NCBI RefSeq assembly: GCF_002916655.1
Contig: NZ_PPSM01000015.1
Location: 1-56,290 of the forward strand
Length of the DNA stretch: 56,290 bases
Direction: 5' to 3'
Source: Novosphingobium sp. HII-3
GTDB taxonomy: Bacteria; Pseudomonadota; Alphaproteobacteria; Sphingomonadales; Sphingomonadaceae
Both the position numbers and the translations under genes were made by a program. Within the stretch, counting starts at the first letter, position 1, and each line of letters opens with the position of its first letter. Positions 47,401-54,952 of this stretch are shown in pieces. The notes under the pieces were generated by a model. That model had not been told where the DNA came from and ran no database searches. It saw only the letters and a list, made by a program, of their open reading frames with translations.

Positions 47401-47578
47401 CGGAAGTGGTGTCGAAGCCCGTGAAGGTCGTGTGCATGGGCTCCGCGCCCAGCCGGACGACTTCGGGCTGCTCCCATTCGGCCGTGCCTCCCTCGTTGGC
47501 GAGTGCTAGCGGCATGGCGACCGACTGCAGAAGACTCACGCCAAGCGCCGCCACGCTTGATCGAACGATAGGGCGCAT
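44453..47578 (-). CDS. lacZ: Exported GH2 beta-galactosidase (LacZ-like)
   Basis: A 1041-residue GH2 enzyme with the full LacZ domain set (sugar-binding domain, Ig-like domains, TIM barrel, C-terminal beta-sandwich). The acid/base Glu at about 481 lies in FWSLGNETG and the nucleophile Glu at about 552 in LILCEYAHAMGN. Unlike cytosolic LacZ it has a signal peptide (RSSVAALGVSLLQSVAMPLALA), so it works in the periplasm or outside. The ATG at 47578 has AAGGAG 7 bases upstream. It is the last gene of the epimerase/deaminase/DPP operon, which suggests galactose removal from glycopeptides (arabinogalactan side chains, Ser-galactose of extensins) and not lactose use. Confidence 0.92.
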   Translation of the reverse strand: MRPIVRSSVAALGVSLLQSVAMPLALANEGGTAEWEQPEVVRLGAEPMHTTFTGFDTTSAALSRDARKSRYLLSLDGEWKFKLSATPETRPAGFFRPDYDVSGWGTMQVPGILQAEGHGKPVFIGSGYPFPRNQPKIDHGLNEVGSYRRDFTVPANFAGRRMLLTIGAAGAAYYVWVNGQRVGYSEDSKLPSEFDVSAHVRPGRNTVAVELYRFADGSYLEDQDFWRVNGIERSVTLYAAPPTHIRDLVIDAGLEADYRTGALKVAVDLGGRPAAMGVRTTLLDGKRRILVREASGQGTLVTSARLPNVRTWTAEAPNLYTLLVELLDEQGRLVEATSRRIGFRTVEVAGGEVRVNGKRIMIRGVNRHEHDPHTFRIVPEEVMRRDIELMKAANVNAVRTSHYPNDPRWYELADEYGLYVMDEANIESHGYLSLSQEHGNDPSLLLGNDPRWRIAHLDRVARMVQRDRNHSSIIFWSLGNETGIGESFEAAAKWVKTNDPTRLVSFLGWSMSNWRHPVNSYVDIFAPMYDDVPKMIDYARDPAFTQPLILCEYAHAMGNSLGDIAGYWEAMRSHPKLQGGFVWDWVDQTMLLKDKDGRSYWAQGVDFDPDPKTPGIHTDESPVGDGVIQADRTPDPEYYELAHVQAPVTFTKEGERYLVVNRHDHIDLSGFTFDWSVTEDGIETARGVLRAPHVDPGESGALELQLPVAVDTTAERLLTLRARAKKGTVPTQPAGHVVGWEQFALGEHRSLLEHRGSVLPQETEKGLALSAAGTVIEIDRHTGLVIRYDRDGRTLLTGGAPNFWRAPTDNDIGAGVPKTHAMWQHFSEHRRVEAVTREDNSIVVRHDMGVGSVKVETRWTMQPDGTARAVVRFDPLRDTLPDPLRLGLAFQTSPALDQVRWFGRGPHETYSDRKTGGMVGRWSGSLADQYHDYARPQESGNKSDVRWLELSGGGSGLRVTGEQPLSVNALAFPYADLAMKPSGTRRSSAIRSQGNGTLLIDAAQAGVGGDTGWNLDGRPHMPFRIPLKSVTWSFTIGRPGD

Positions 47579-47692
47579 GTCGGTCTCCTTGGTCAGGCAT
47601 CGCGGTGCCCTGTGAAATGTTGCTCGACCGCCGCAAAGCCATCGTAGAACGCGATGTCGGCGCGTCATCCGTCACGCCGACAGCCGCCTTGC

Positions 47693-49969
47693 TCAGTCAG
47701 GCTGAAGGGACTCTATGAAGAACTCTGCCTGACGCCGGGTGATGTAGTCGATCGGGCCGCTCGACCGGCCGACGCTGTGTTCGCCGCCCGGAACAATCAG
47801 GAGATCGAAGTCCTTGTCCGCCTTTATCAAGGCATCCACCACCTGCAGGCTGGAAGCGGGATCCACATTGCTGTCCTGTTCTCCCACTATGAGGAACAGC
47901 TTGCCCTGCAGCCGCGCCGCATGATCCACGCCGGAAGCGGCCGCGTAGCTCGCGTCCACCGGCCAGCCGAGCCACTGTTCGTTCCAGCTGATCTTGTCCA
48001 TGCGGTTGTCGTAGCAACCGTTGTAGGCGACCCCGGCCTTGTAGAAGTCCCCGTGGAACAGCAAGGCGTTGAGAGTGCTCTGGCCGCCGGCAGACGCACC
48101 GTAGATGCCGACGCGGCTGACATCGTACGAAGGATCCCGAGCCGCCATCGCCTTGTGCCACAATATCCGGTCGGGAAAGCCTGAATCCTGCAGGTTCTTC
48201 CACGCTACGTCCTGGAATGCCTTGGACCGGTTGGCCGTGCCCATGCCGTCTATCTGAACGACGATGAACCCGAGATCGGCCAGCGCCTGCATCCCGATCA
48301 CCTTGTCGCCGCCCGAATGGTAGCCGAACGGCCAGAACTGCTTGGGCACGAAGCTGTCGTGAGGCCCGGCGTAGATGTTCTCGATCACCGGGTAAGACTT
48401 GGCGGGATCATAGTCCCTCGGACGGACGACCATGCCCCAGATATCCGTTTTCCCATCCCGCCCCTTGGTGGAGAACACTTCAGGGGGGCGGAAGCCCGCT
48501 GCTGTCAGCCGGGATATGTCGCCTTCCGTGATGGTCGCCACCGCGGCGCCGTCCGAAGACTGCCGCAGCACGCTGACATTCGGAACATCGACGCGAGAAT
48601 AGGTGTCCACCAGGAAGCGTCCGTCGGGCGACAGGGTTGCCGTGTGATCGGCCGCCTCAGGGGTCAACGGCGTGAGATTCCGCCCGTCGAAGTCGACCCG
48701 GTAGTAGTGGCGGAAATAAGGATCCTCGCCGTTATTCATGCCGCTAGCGGCGAACCAGATCTGCCGCTTCGCCTCGTCCACCCGCACCACCTCGCGGACG
48801 ACCCAGTCACCGCGTGTGATCCGGTTCTTCACGTGACCGGTACGCCCATCGATGAGGTACAGGTGATTCCAACCATCCCGCTCGGATGCCCAGATGATCT
48901 CGTCACCGGATCGGCCAAGCTCGTGCGCGAAGCGCCGATCCGCGTAGACGAACGTGTCGGCTGCTTCGGTGACCGCTGCGTGAGCCTTGCCGCTCGCCGC
49001 ATCGACGGCGATGATCTTCACCTCCTGGTGCCCGCGCCGCACATAGTCGAAAGCGACGGTTCGACCATCTGGCCGCCATCGCGGCGCGGAGAGTTCGTAA
49101 GCGTTCGGAAACAGTGCGGGATCGATCATCGTCTGCCGCCCGGTTTGCACGTCGAAGAGCACGGGCTGCTCCACATCCACGGCATCACCGGGCTTGGGAT
49201 AGAGCTGCGATCGAACGACCGGTTGTATCTGGCCCTCAGGAGCCGCTTCTACCCGCACGACGCGGCGCTGGTAGCCGGGCCGCACCCTATAGATCATCAG
49301 GTAACGGCTGTCCGGAGACCATGCGATCGTTTCCGGATCATAGAAGTCTCCCGCCGATCCGTCCGTGCTGAGTTGCACCATCGCACCGGTTTCATTTCGG
49401 CGAATGACGAGGTTATCGCCCTGGACGAACGCTTCCTGACGCCCGTCCGGTGCAACACGCGGGTGATTGTCGGCGGGAACGGACAGATCGCGCACAACGC
49501 CGAAACCCCTGGGCCGTCCAGCTTCGCGCTGGCGCGCGCAGGAGTAGGCCACGATGGAGCAACGCCAACCCTGCTCATCCAGATAGAACGCAATAACCTG
49601 CCGGTCGCCTTCGTAGCGGAATTCCGCAAAGGGGAGCCGCAAAGCTTCCACGGGTCTGCCGAGGACGCGGGCAAGTTCGCTCGCGAGCCGCCGGTGATCG
49701 AACGCGGGCGTCTTGGCCAGAGTGTCCGCATTCACGGTCTCAAACGCAAAGCCGCCTTCAATGGTCTTGCGGTACGTGAAGGCTCGGGAATCCGGCGTCC
49801 ACTGCGCCGGCCAGGCGATTTCGCGCGTGAGGTACTGCCACTCCTCGCGCAGCTTCACAGACCTTTCGATCTCCTCTCGCGTGGGAGCAGCGGCGGCGGG
49901 AGAGAGAACTGCAGACAGCACCGCGGCAAGAACGCCAAACGAGCTTGAACGGCGGAGCGAACGCGGCAT
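47693..49969 (-). CDS. S9B prolyl dipeptidyl peptidase (DPP-IV-like), exported
   Basis: A 758-residue S9 serine peptidase. It has an N-terminal signal peptide (LAAVLSAVLSPAAAAP), an eight-bladed propeller domain (about 40-500) and a catalytic alpha/beta domain with Ser626 in GASAGGQS, Asp in VGEQDSNVDP and His in GGEHSVGR. Enzymes of this family remove Xaa-Pro dipeptides from peptide N-termini, which fits the proline- and hydroxyproline-rich theme of the locus. It lies 67 bases after the epimerase gene, in the same direction, with a hairpin between. The beta-galactosidase gene follows. Confidence 0.92.
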   Translation of the reverse strand: MPRSLRRSSSFGVLAAVLSAVLSPAAAAPTREEIERSVKLREEWQYLTREIAWPAQWTPDSRAFTYRKTIEGGFAFETVNADTLAKTPAFDHRRLASELARVLGRPVEALRLPFAEFRYEGDRQVIAFYLDEQGWRCSIVAYSCARQREAGRPRGFGVVRDLSVPADNHPRVAPDGRQEAFVQGDNLVIRRNETGAMVQLSTDGSAGDFYDPETIAWSPDSRYLMIYRVRPGYQRRVVRVEAAPEGQIQPVVRSQLYPKPGDAVDVEQPVLFDVQTGRQTMIDPALFPNAYELSAPRWRPDGRTVAFDYVRRGHQEVKIIAVDAASGKAHAAVTEAADTFVYADRRFAHELGRSGDEIIWASERDGWNHLYLIDGRTGHVKNRITRGDWVVREVVRVDEAKRQIWFAASGMNNGEDPYFRHYYRVDFDGRNLTPLTPEAADHTATLSPDGRFLVDTYSRVDVPNVSVLRQSSDGAAVATITEGDISRLTAAGFRPPEVFSTKGRDGKTDIWGMVVRPRDYDPAKSYPVIENIYAGPHDSFVPKQFWPFGYHSGGDKVIGMQALADLGFIVVQIDGMGTANRSKAFQDVAWKNLQDSGFPDRILWHKAMAARDPSYDVSRVGIYGASAGGQSTLNALLFHGDFYKAGVAYNGCYDNRMDKISWNEQWLGWPVDASYAAASGVDHAARLQGKLFLIVGEQDSNVDPASSLQVVDALIKADKDFDLLIVPGGEHSVGRSSGPIDYITRRQAEFFIESLQPD

Positions 49970-50000
49970 ACAGACCTCTCACGGGAAAAACGCATGGAGT

Positions 50001-50028
50001 GCCAGGCCCCCTACGCGGCGGGCCTGGC
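50001..50028 (-). terminator. Hairpin between epimerase and dipeptidyl peptidase genes
   Basis: GCCAGGCCC (50001-50009) and GGGCCTGGC (50020-50028), 9 base pairs with a 10-base loop, followed on the minus strand after 10 bases by GTTTTTC. It may act as a partial terminator, lowering expression of the peptidase and galactosidase. Confidence 0.45.
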
Positions 50029-50036
50029 GCATCAGA

Positions 50037-51035
50037 TCACTTGACCTGGAACCCGGACCAGAACGGGTCTTCACGATCGATCCAGACCGTGTTGAAGCCG
50101 GTCGCGATCGCCGAACCTTCGATCGACGGAATGATCGCCGGCTGGTCGCCCAGCGTGACGGCCTTTTCCACGCGGCCGATGAACCGGCTGCAGATGTAGC
50201 TCTCGTGTACGAACGTGTCGCCGACCGAGAGCCGCTCTGTCGCCACGAGATGCGCAAGCCGTGCCGAGGTGCCCGTGCCGCAGGGACTGCGGTCGATCGC
50301 CTTGTCTCCGTAGAAGACGGCGTTGCGCCCATCGGCCCCTTCATGCTTCGGCTTGTCCGCCCACAGGACGTGGCTTACGCCGCGAATGGTCGGATCAACG
50401 GGATGGATGGGCTCGAACTTCGCCCGTACCGCTTCGCGCACACGGCCGCTGAGATCGATTATGCGCGCGGCGCCAAGATCGTCGAGACCGGTGTAGCCGC
50501 CCTGCGGCTCCACTATGGCGTAGTAGTTGCCGCCGTAGGACACGTCGACGGAGAGAGTGCCGATACCCTCCACGTCGATCGCGATGCCTTGTGCGGCTAC
50601 ATAAGCCGGGACGTTGGTGATGCGCACCGAAGTCACCTTCGGGCCTTCCACCTCATACGCGATCTCGATCGTCCCCGCCGGAACCTCAACCCGCAACCGG
50701 CCCGGCAACGCAGGCTGGATCAGGCCATGTTCAAGGCCGAACGTCACGATACCGATCGTACCGTGGCCGCACATGGGAAGGCAACCACTGGTCTCGATGA
50801 ACAGGATGCCCACGTCGTTCGCCGGGTCGACCGGCGGATAGAGGAAGCCGCCCGACATCATGTCGTGCCCGCGCGGCTCGAAGCAGAGACCCGTGCGGAT
50901 CCAGTCGAAGCGTTCGAGAAAGTCCTGTCGCCGCTCGGACATCGAGGCGCCCTTCAACAGCGGCGCCCCGCCCGCCACCAGGCGGACGGGGTTACCGGCT
51001 GTATGGCCGTCGATGCAGAAGAATGTGTGCCGCAT
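50037..51035 (-). CDS. lhpA: 4-hydroxyproline 2-epimerase (proline racemase family)
   Basis: A 332-residue epimerase that converts trans-4-hydroxy-L-proline to cis-4-hydroxy-D-proline. Both catalytic cysteines are present: Cys89 in PMCGHGTIG and Cys252 in SPCGTGTS, which separates it from the trans-3-hydroxyproline dehydratases where one is Ser or Thr. The N-terminus CIDGHTAGNPVRLV is the family signature. The epimerase start is 10 bases after the deaminase gene, in an operon led by an operator palindrome. It therefore starts hydroxyproline breakdown and feeds the D-amino-acid dehydrogenase at 37466-38686. Confidence 0.94.
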   Translation of the reverse strand: MRHTFFCIDGHTAGNPVRLVAGGAPLLKGASMSERRQDFLERFDWIRTGLCFEPRGHDMMSGGFLYPPVDPANDVGILFIETSGCLPMCGHGTIGIVTFGLEHGLIQPALPGRLRVEVPAGTIEIAYEVEGPKVTSVRITNVPAYVAAQGIAIDVEGIGTLSVDVSYGGNYYAIVEPQGGYTGLDDLGAARIIDLSGRVREAVRAKFEPIHPVDPTIRGVSHVLWADKPKHEGADGRNAVFYGDKAIDRSPCGTGTSARLAHLVATERLSVGDTFVHESYICSRFIGRVEKAVTLGDQPAIIPSIEGSAIATGFNTVWIDREDPFWSGFQVK

Positions 51036-51045
51036 CGACGTTCCT

Positions 51046-51954
51046 TCAGCGGGTGGGGGTCAGGTCAGGCCGCGTGGCAGCGGCCTTCTCGACCATCGCG
51101 ATCACTTCTGCGCGGCGCTCTCCCTCAAGCACGTAACGCGGGGGCAGCACGCGCTCCGAACCGCGACCCATGATCTCTTCGGCCAGCTTGATCGACTGGA
51201 CGAGGTCATGCTCCGCGTCAAGGTGAAGGAGCGGCATGAACCAGCGATAGATCTCCAGCGCCTTGGCATGATCGCCCCGCTCGAACGCGGCGACGAGCTC
51301 GACCGACTCCTTGGGGAAGGCGTTGGTGAGGCCCGAGACCCAGCCCTGAGCACCGAGGTAGAGACCCTCGAGAGCGACATCGTCGAGCCCGGCGAAGAGC
51401 ACGTAGCGCTCGCCGAATTCGTTGCGGAAATCCGTGAAACGGCGAGTGTCCGGCGCGGACTCCTTGACGGCGACGATGTTGGGGACGTCCACCAGCGCGC
51501 TCAGCACGCCCTTGTCGATCACGGTGCGGTATGCCGGTGGGTTGTTGTAGAGCATGATCGGCAGTCCGACCTGCTCCGCCACGCCCTTGAAGTGCGCCAC
51601 CAGCTCATGCGGCTTGGTCACGTAGACCATGGGCGGCAAGAGCATGAGACCGTCGGCACCCGCTCTTTCCGCTGCCTGGGCATAGCGTACGGCACGGCGC
51701 GTGTCGTATTCGGAACAGCCGGTGATGACAGGCACACGGCCATCGACGACTTCCACAATCGCGGAAAGTACCTGAACCTTCTCCTCATACTCGAGCGAGT
51801 TGTTTTCCCCGACGGTGCCCAGCGCGATGACGCCTGTCACCCCATCACGGATGAGGTCGTCGACCACCCGCTGTGTGTCTGCCAGGTCGATCGAAAGATC
51901 CTCCCTGAGCTGCGTGGTGACTGCGGGAAAAACGCCTTTCCATCCGATTGCCAT
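51046..51954 (-). CDS. lhpC: DHDPS-family lyase, probable pyrroline-4-hydroxy-2-carboxylate deaminase
   Basis: A 302-residue class I aldolase-fold protein with Schiff-base Lys164 (NIVAVKESAPDT) and Tyr136 (IMLYNNPPAYR). In hydroxyproline catabolism a DHDPS relative deaminates pyrroline-4-hydroxy-2-carboxylate to 2-oxoglutarate semialdehyde. The adjacent epimerase gene supports that role over lysine synthesis. The ATG at 51954 has AGGACGG upstream, and the longer frame to 52194 runs through the operator at 51982-51997, so it is rejected. The 2-oxoglutarate semialdehyde dehydrogenase that would finish the path is not seen in this part of the window. Confidence 0.88.
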   Translation of the reverse strand: MAIGWKGVFPAVTTQLREDLSIDLADTQRVVDDLIRDGVTGVIALGTVGENNSLEYEEKVQVLSAIVEVVDGRVPVITGCSEYDTRRAVRYAQAAERAGADGLMLLPPMVYVTKPHELVAHFKGVAEQVGLPIMLYNNPPAYRTVIDKGVLSALVDVPNIVAVKESAPDTRRFTDFRNEFGERYVLFAGLDDVALEGLYLGAQGWVSGLTNAFPKESVELVAAFERGDHAKALEIYRWFMPLLHLDAEHDLVQSIKLAEEIMGRGSERVLPPRYVLEGERRAEVIAMVEKAAATRPDLTPTR

Positions 51955-51981
51955 CGATATCCGTCCTACGTTACAAACTAG

Positions 51982-51997
51982 ATATCGTATACGATAT
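51982..51997 (-). promoter_or_regulatory. GntR-type operator upstream of the deaminase/epimerase operon
   Basis: The perfect 16-base palindrome ATATCGTATACGATAT, 28 bases before the ATG at 51954. It is the longest and most symmetrical of the four related sites. Confidence 0.75.
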
Positions 51998-52076
51998 TCA
52001 TGAGGCATTCGCAAACGCAAAAAGCGCCTGTCACAAAGTTCGCAGAGAGGGTCCATGCCGCCGCGAGCGAGAGAAA

Positions 52077-52102
52077 AGGGGCGGATGCGCAGCACCGCCC
52101 CT
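52077..52102 (-). terminator. Terminator after the reductase/DUF885 gene
   Basis: AGGGGCGG (52077-52084) and CCGCCCCT (52095-52102) make an 8-base-pair stem. On the minus strand TTTTCTC follows, so it stops transcription coming from the DUF885 gene before it reaches the deaminase operon. Confidence 0.7.
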
Positions 52103-52132
52103 CCCGTAGAAGCCCTCTGCTGAACGTGAAGT

Positions 52133-54946
52133 CTATTCGTCTGCGTAGGGCCCCTTGCCGCCGTCCGCGATAAAGCGATCGACGCGTTGCTCAACCACTG
52201 TCAACGGCACTCCGCCAAGCTCCAGCATCGCATCATGGAAGGCGCGAATATCGAACTTCGCGCCGAGCGCCTTTTCGGCCTTTGCGCGCCCGTTCACGAA
52301 GGCCAGTTGGCCCATGTAATAGGACAGCGCCTGTCCCGGCCATGAGATGTAACGATCCACTTCGGTCTCGATCTCGTGATCGGAAAGGGCCGTATTCTCG
52401 CGAAGGTACGTCTGCGCCTGTTCCCGGCTCCACCCGAAGGCGTGGATACCGGTGTCCACCACAAGGCGGGATGCTCGCCATGCCTGGTAGCTCAGCATGC
52501 CGAAGAGGTCGTACGGCGTCTCGTACATCCCCATGTCCTCGCCAAGTGCTTCCGAATAAAGCGCCCATCCTTCACCGTAGGCGGAGAGATACGTCTCCCG
52601 TCGGAAGGCCGGCAGATCCTTGTTCTCCGCCGCCAGCGGCATCTGCATCGCGTGGCCGGGCGCGCTCTCGTGCAGCGTCAGGGCAACCTGCGAATAGAAC
52701 GGCCGGCTCGGCAGGTTGTAGGTGTTGACGAGGTAGATGCCCGGGCCACCCCGCCCGCCCGTGTAGAAGGGGGCAATTTCGTCCGGGACCGGCTTGATCG
52801 CGAAGCGGCTGCGCGGGAGCCTGCCGAAATACTGGTCGGCCTTTCCGTCGAAGGTCTTGGCGATCCATGCGGCACGGTAGAGCAGTTCGTTCGCCGTCTT
52901 GGGATAGAACTGAGGATCGGTCCGCAGAAAATGCAGGAATGCCTTGAGGTCGCCCTGGAAGCCGACCTGCGCCATCACCTCCGCCATGCGGCCGCGAATG
53001 CGGGCCATCTCGGACACACCGATCTTGTGGATCTCCTCGGCGCTCTTGTCGAGCGTGACGAACTCCTGGATCTTCGCACGGTAGTAGGCCTTGCCATCGG
53101 GCAGATGATAGGCGGCCAGGGTTTTGCGCGCGCCCGTCTCGTACTCGCCACGCATGAACGACAGCAGCTTGGCGTGAGCCGGAACCACACCTTGCGTGAT
53201 CAGCGTGCGCGCTTCCGCGCGCAGCCGCTCCTGCTCGGCCGCAGGGATCGTGGCCGGCATTTCCTTGAGCGGCTCGTAGAAGGGGGACTCTTCTGCGGTC
53301 CTGGCGTTCGCGACACGTTCGATACCCTTGTCGCGGCCGGCCAGCGTGACATGGGGCGCCGTGAAGCCACGCTTCAGGCCGGCGCGCATGTTCTCGATCT
53401 GCTGATCGTAGTAGCGCGGTATGCCGCGCAGCATCTCGATATAAGCCTCGGCCGCCTCCGCATCCTTCAGCGGGTTCCTGGCCCACTCGGTCAGGTCACC
53501 CCAGAAGCTGGTATCGGCGTTGAACGGCTTCTCATAGTCGCGGTAGCGTTGAGACGCGAGAAGCGCGTCGATCTGCCCCTTGTAGACCGCAAAGTTGACG
53601 CGGTTCGCCGGAGAGAGATCCTCCTGCCGTATTGTGGCCAGTTGCCGTTCCACCTTCTCCCAGCAGGCGAGGCGCTCCGCCTGCGCCTCCCGGCCGATGT
53701 CAGGCAGAGAAACCTTGGCGTCCCTGGGCGTATCCTCGCACGGACCAACCTGGTTCTGACGCCACGTGAACTCCGCCGAGGAAATCGCCTCGAACATCGC
53801 GTCGGCAGACTGCACTTTCGCCGCAGGGGCCGAAGTGACAGGTGCGGAAACCGCTACCATCGGCGCAGCCATTGCGGCACCGGCAAGGAGGACGGCACCT
53901 CCAAGGGACTTCTTCACACTCTTCCCCCTTTCAAGAACCTCAAGAATTTCAGTGTGGAGCTTGCGCGGGATGCGAAGCCCCGCCACTTCGGAATGCGCCC
54001 GCGCGGCCAGACGGCGCGCGCCGGGCAGACGGGCGCCCTGCTCCTCGATGGCGCCGAACATGGCTTCGGCCCGGCGCAGATGCTCTTCCACTCCAGCGCC
54101 GAGGAAACCGGCGGGATCGATTGCGACAATCAACTCTCCGCCAAGCGGCGACCCTCCGCGCCCTTCATCGGCGGCAAGTGATTCCGCGCTGGTCATGTCG
54201 CCTATCAACGGCCCGGCAAGAAGTTCCACCATCGCGGCAAGCGCCGATCCCTTGTGCGCACCGAAGGTTCGCATGGCTCCTGCCAGCACCGCCTCCGCGT
54301 TCGTTGAGGGATTGCCATCGGCATCGTAGCCCCACTCGGAAGGGATCGGTTTGCCAGCCCTGCGATGAAGCTCGATCTCTCCGCGCGCAACCACGCTTGT
54401 GGCGAAATCGAAGACGAACGGGGGCCTGCCGGGGCGGGGCCAGCCGAACGCGATCGGATTGGTCCCGAACACGGGCCTGGTGCCGCCTTCGGGGGCAACC
54501 CAGGCGTGGCTGGGCGTGAAGGCGAGCGCCACAAGCCCCTGCTCGGCCAACGCTTCCACTTCGGGCCACAGAGCGGCGAAATGGACCGCATTGTTTATCG
54601 CCAGCGCCGCGATGCCAAAGCGCCTTGCCTTTTCGATCAGCAGGGGTGCGCCACGCTCGAAGGGCAACTGAGCAAAGCCACCACCGCCGTCCACCCGCAC
54701 GAGAGCGGGTGCAGGCTCACTGACCTGCGGCACGGCATCGGGCGCAACGACGCCTCTCTCCACCGAATTGGCGGCGACCAACAAGCGGTAGAGGCCATGC
54801 GAGGTGCAGCCGTCCCGTTCACCGCGTACCATGGTGTCCGCCACGGCTGCCGCATGATCCGGGGCCAGTCCCCACGCACCCAGCACCTCACGCGCCAGTT
54901 CATCCGCTTCGGCGATGCTGAGCGCGACGTCTTCCACAGAACTCAT
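52133..54946 (-). CDS. Fused frame: malate/lactate-dehydrogenase-type reductase + signal peptide + DUF885 metallopeptidase
   Basis: One 937-residue frame with two parts. Residues 1-343 form a Ldh/YlbC-like NAD(P) reductase, related to delta1-pyrroline-2-carboxylate/piperideine-2-carboxylate reductases (RGERDGCTSHGLYRL, FGTNPIAFGWPRPG). Residues 344-937 are a complete DUF885 protein that begins with a signal peptide (KKSLGGAVLLAGAAMAAP) and has a zinc-peptidase-like HESAPGH. A cytosolic enzyme followed by an internal signal peptide makes no sense as one chain. A good RBS and GTG (53917) lie at the join, and losing one G from the G5 run there would end the reductase at a TGA overlapping that GTG. 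So two coupled genes are probable. They lie 6 bases after the GH127 gene. Confidence 0.85.
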   Translation of the reverse strand: MSSVEDVALSIAEADELAREVLGAWGLAPDHAAAVADTMVRGERDGCTSHGLYRLLVAANSVERGVVAPDAVPQVSEPAPALVRVDGGGGFAQLPFERGAPLLIEKARRFGIAALAINNAVHFAALWPEVEALAEQGLVALAFTPSHAWVAPEGGTRPVFGTNPIAFGWPRPGRPPFVFDFATSVVARGEIELHRRAGKPIPSEWGYDADGNPSTNAEAVLAGAMRTFGAHKGSALAAMVELLAGPLIGDMTSAESLAADEGRGGSPLGGELIVAIDPAGFLGAGVEEHLRRAEAMFGAIEEQGARLPGARRLAARAHSEVAGLRIPRKLHTEILEVLERGKSVKKSLGGAVLLAGAAMAAPMVAVSAPVTSAPAAKVQSADAMFEAISSAEFTWRQNQVGPCEDTPRDAKVSLPDIGREAQAERLACWEKVERQLATIRQEDLSPANRVNFAVYKGQIDALLASQRYRDYEKPFNADTSFWGDLTEWARNPLKDAEAAEAYIEMLRGIPRYYDQQIENMRAGLKRGFTAPHVTLAGRDKGIERVANARTAEESPFYEPLKEMPATIPAAEQERLRAEARTLITQGVVPAHAKLLSFMRGEYETGARKTLAAYHLPDGKAYYRAKIQEFVTLDKSAEEIHKIGVSEMARIRGRMAEVMAQVGFQGDLKAFLHFLRTDPQFYPKTANELLYRAAWIAKTFDGKADQYFGRLPRSRFAIKPVPDEIAPFYTGGRGGPGIYLVNTYNLPSRPFYSQVALTLHESAPGHAMQMPLAAENKDLPAFRRETYLSAYGEGWALYSEALGEDMGMYETPYDLFGMLSYQAWRASRLVVDTGIHAFGWSREQAQTYLRENTALSDHEIETEVDRYISWPGQALSYYMGQLAFVNGRAKAEKALGAKFDIRAFHDAMLELGGVPLTVVEQRVDRFIADGGKGPYADE
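53915..53931 (-). promoter_or_regulatory. Internal RBS and GTG start of the DUF885 part
   Basis: On the minus strand AAAGGGGG (53931-53924) precedes GTG (53917-53915) by 6 bases, and a signal peptide follows at once. The exported DUF885 protein can therefore be made independently (594 residues, 52133-53917). Confidence 0.65.
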
Positions 54947-54952
54947 CGCGGG

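Noticed and set aside
48317..49948. Plus-strand frame of 543 codons
   Set aside because: Antisense to the dipeptidyl peptidase gene; no recognisable protein features.
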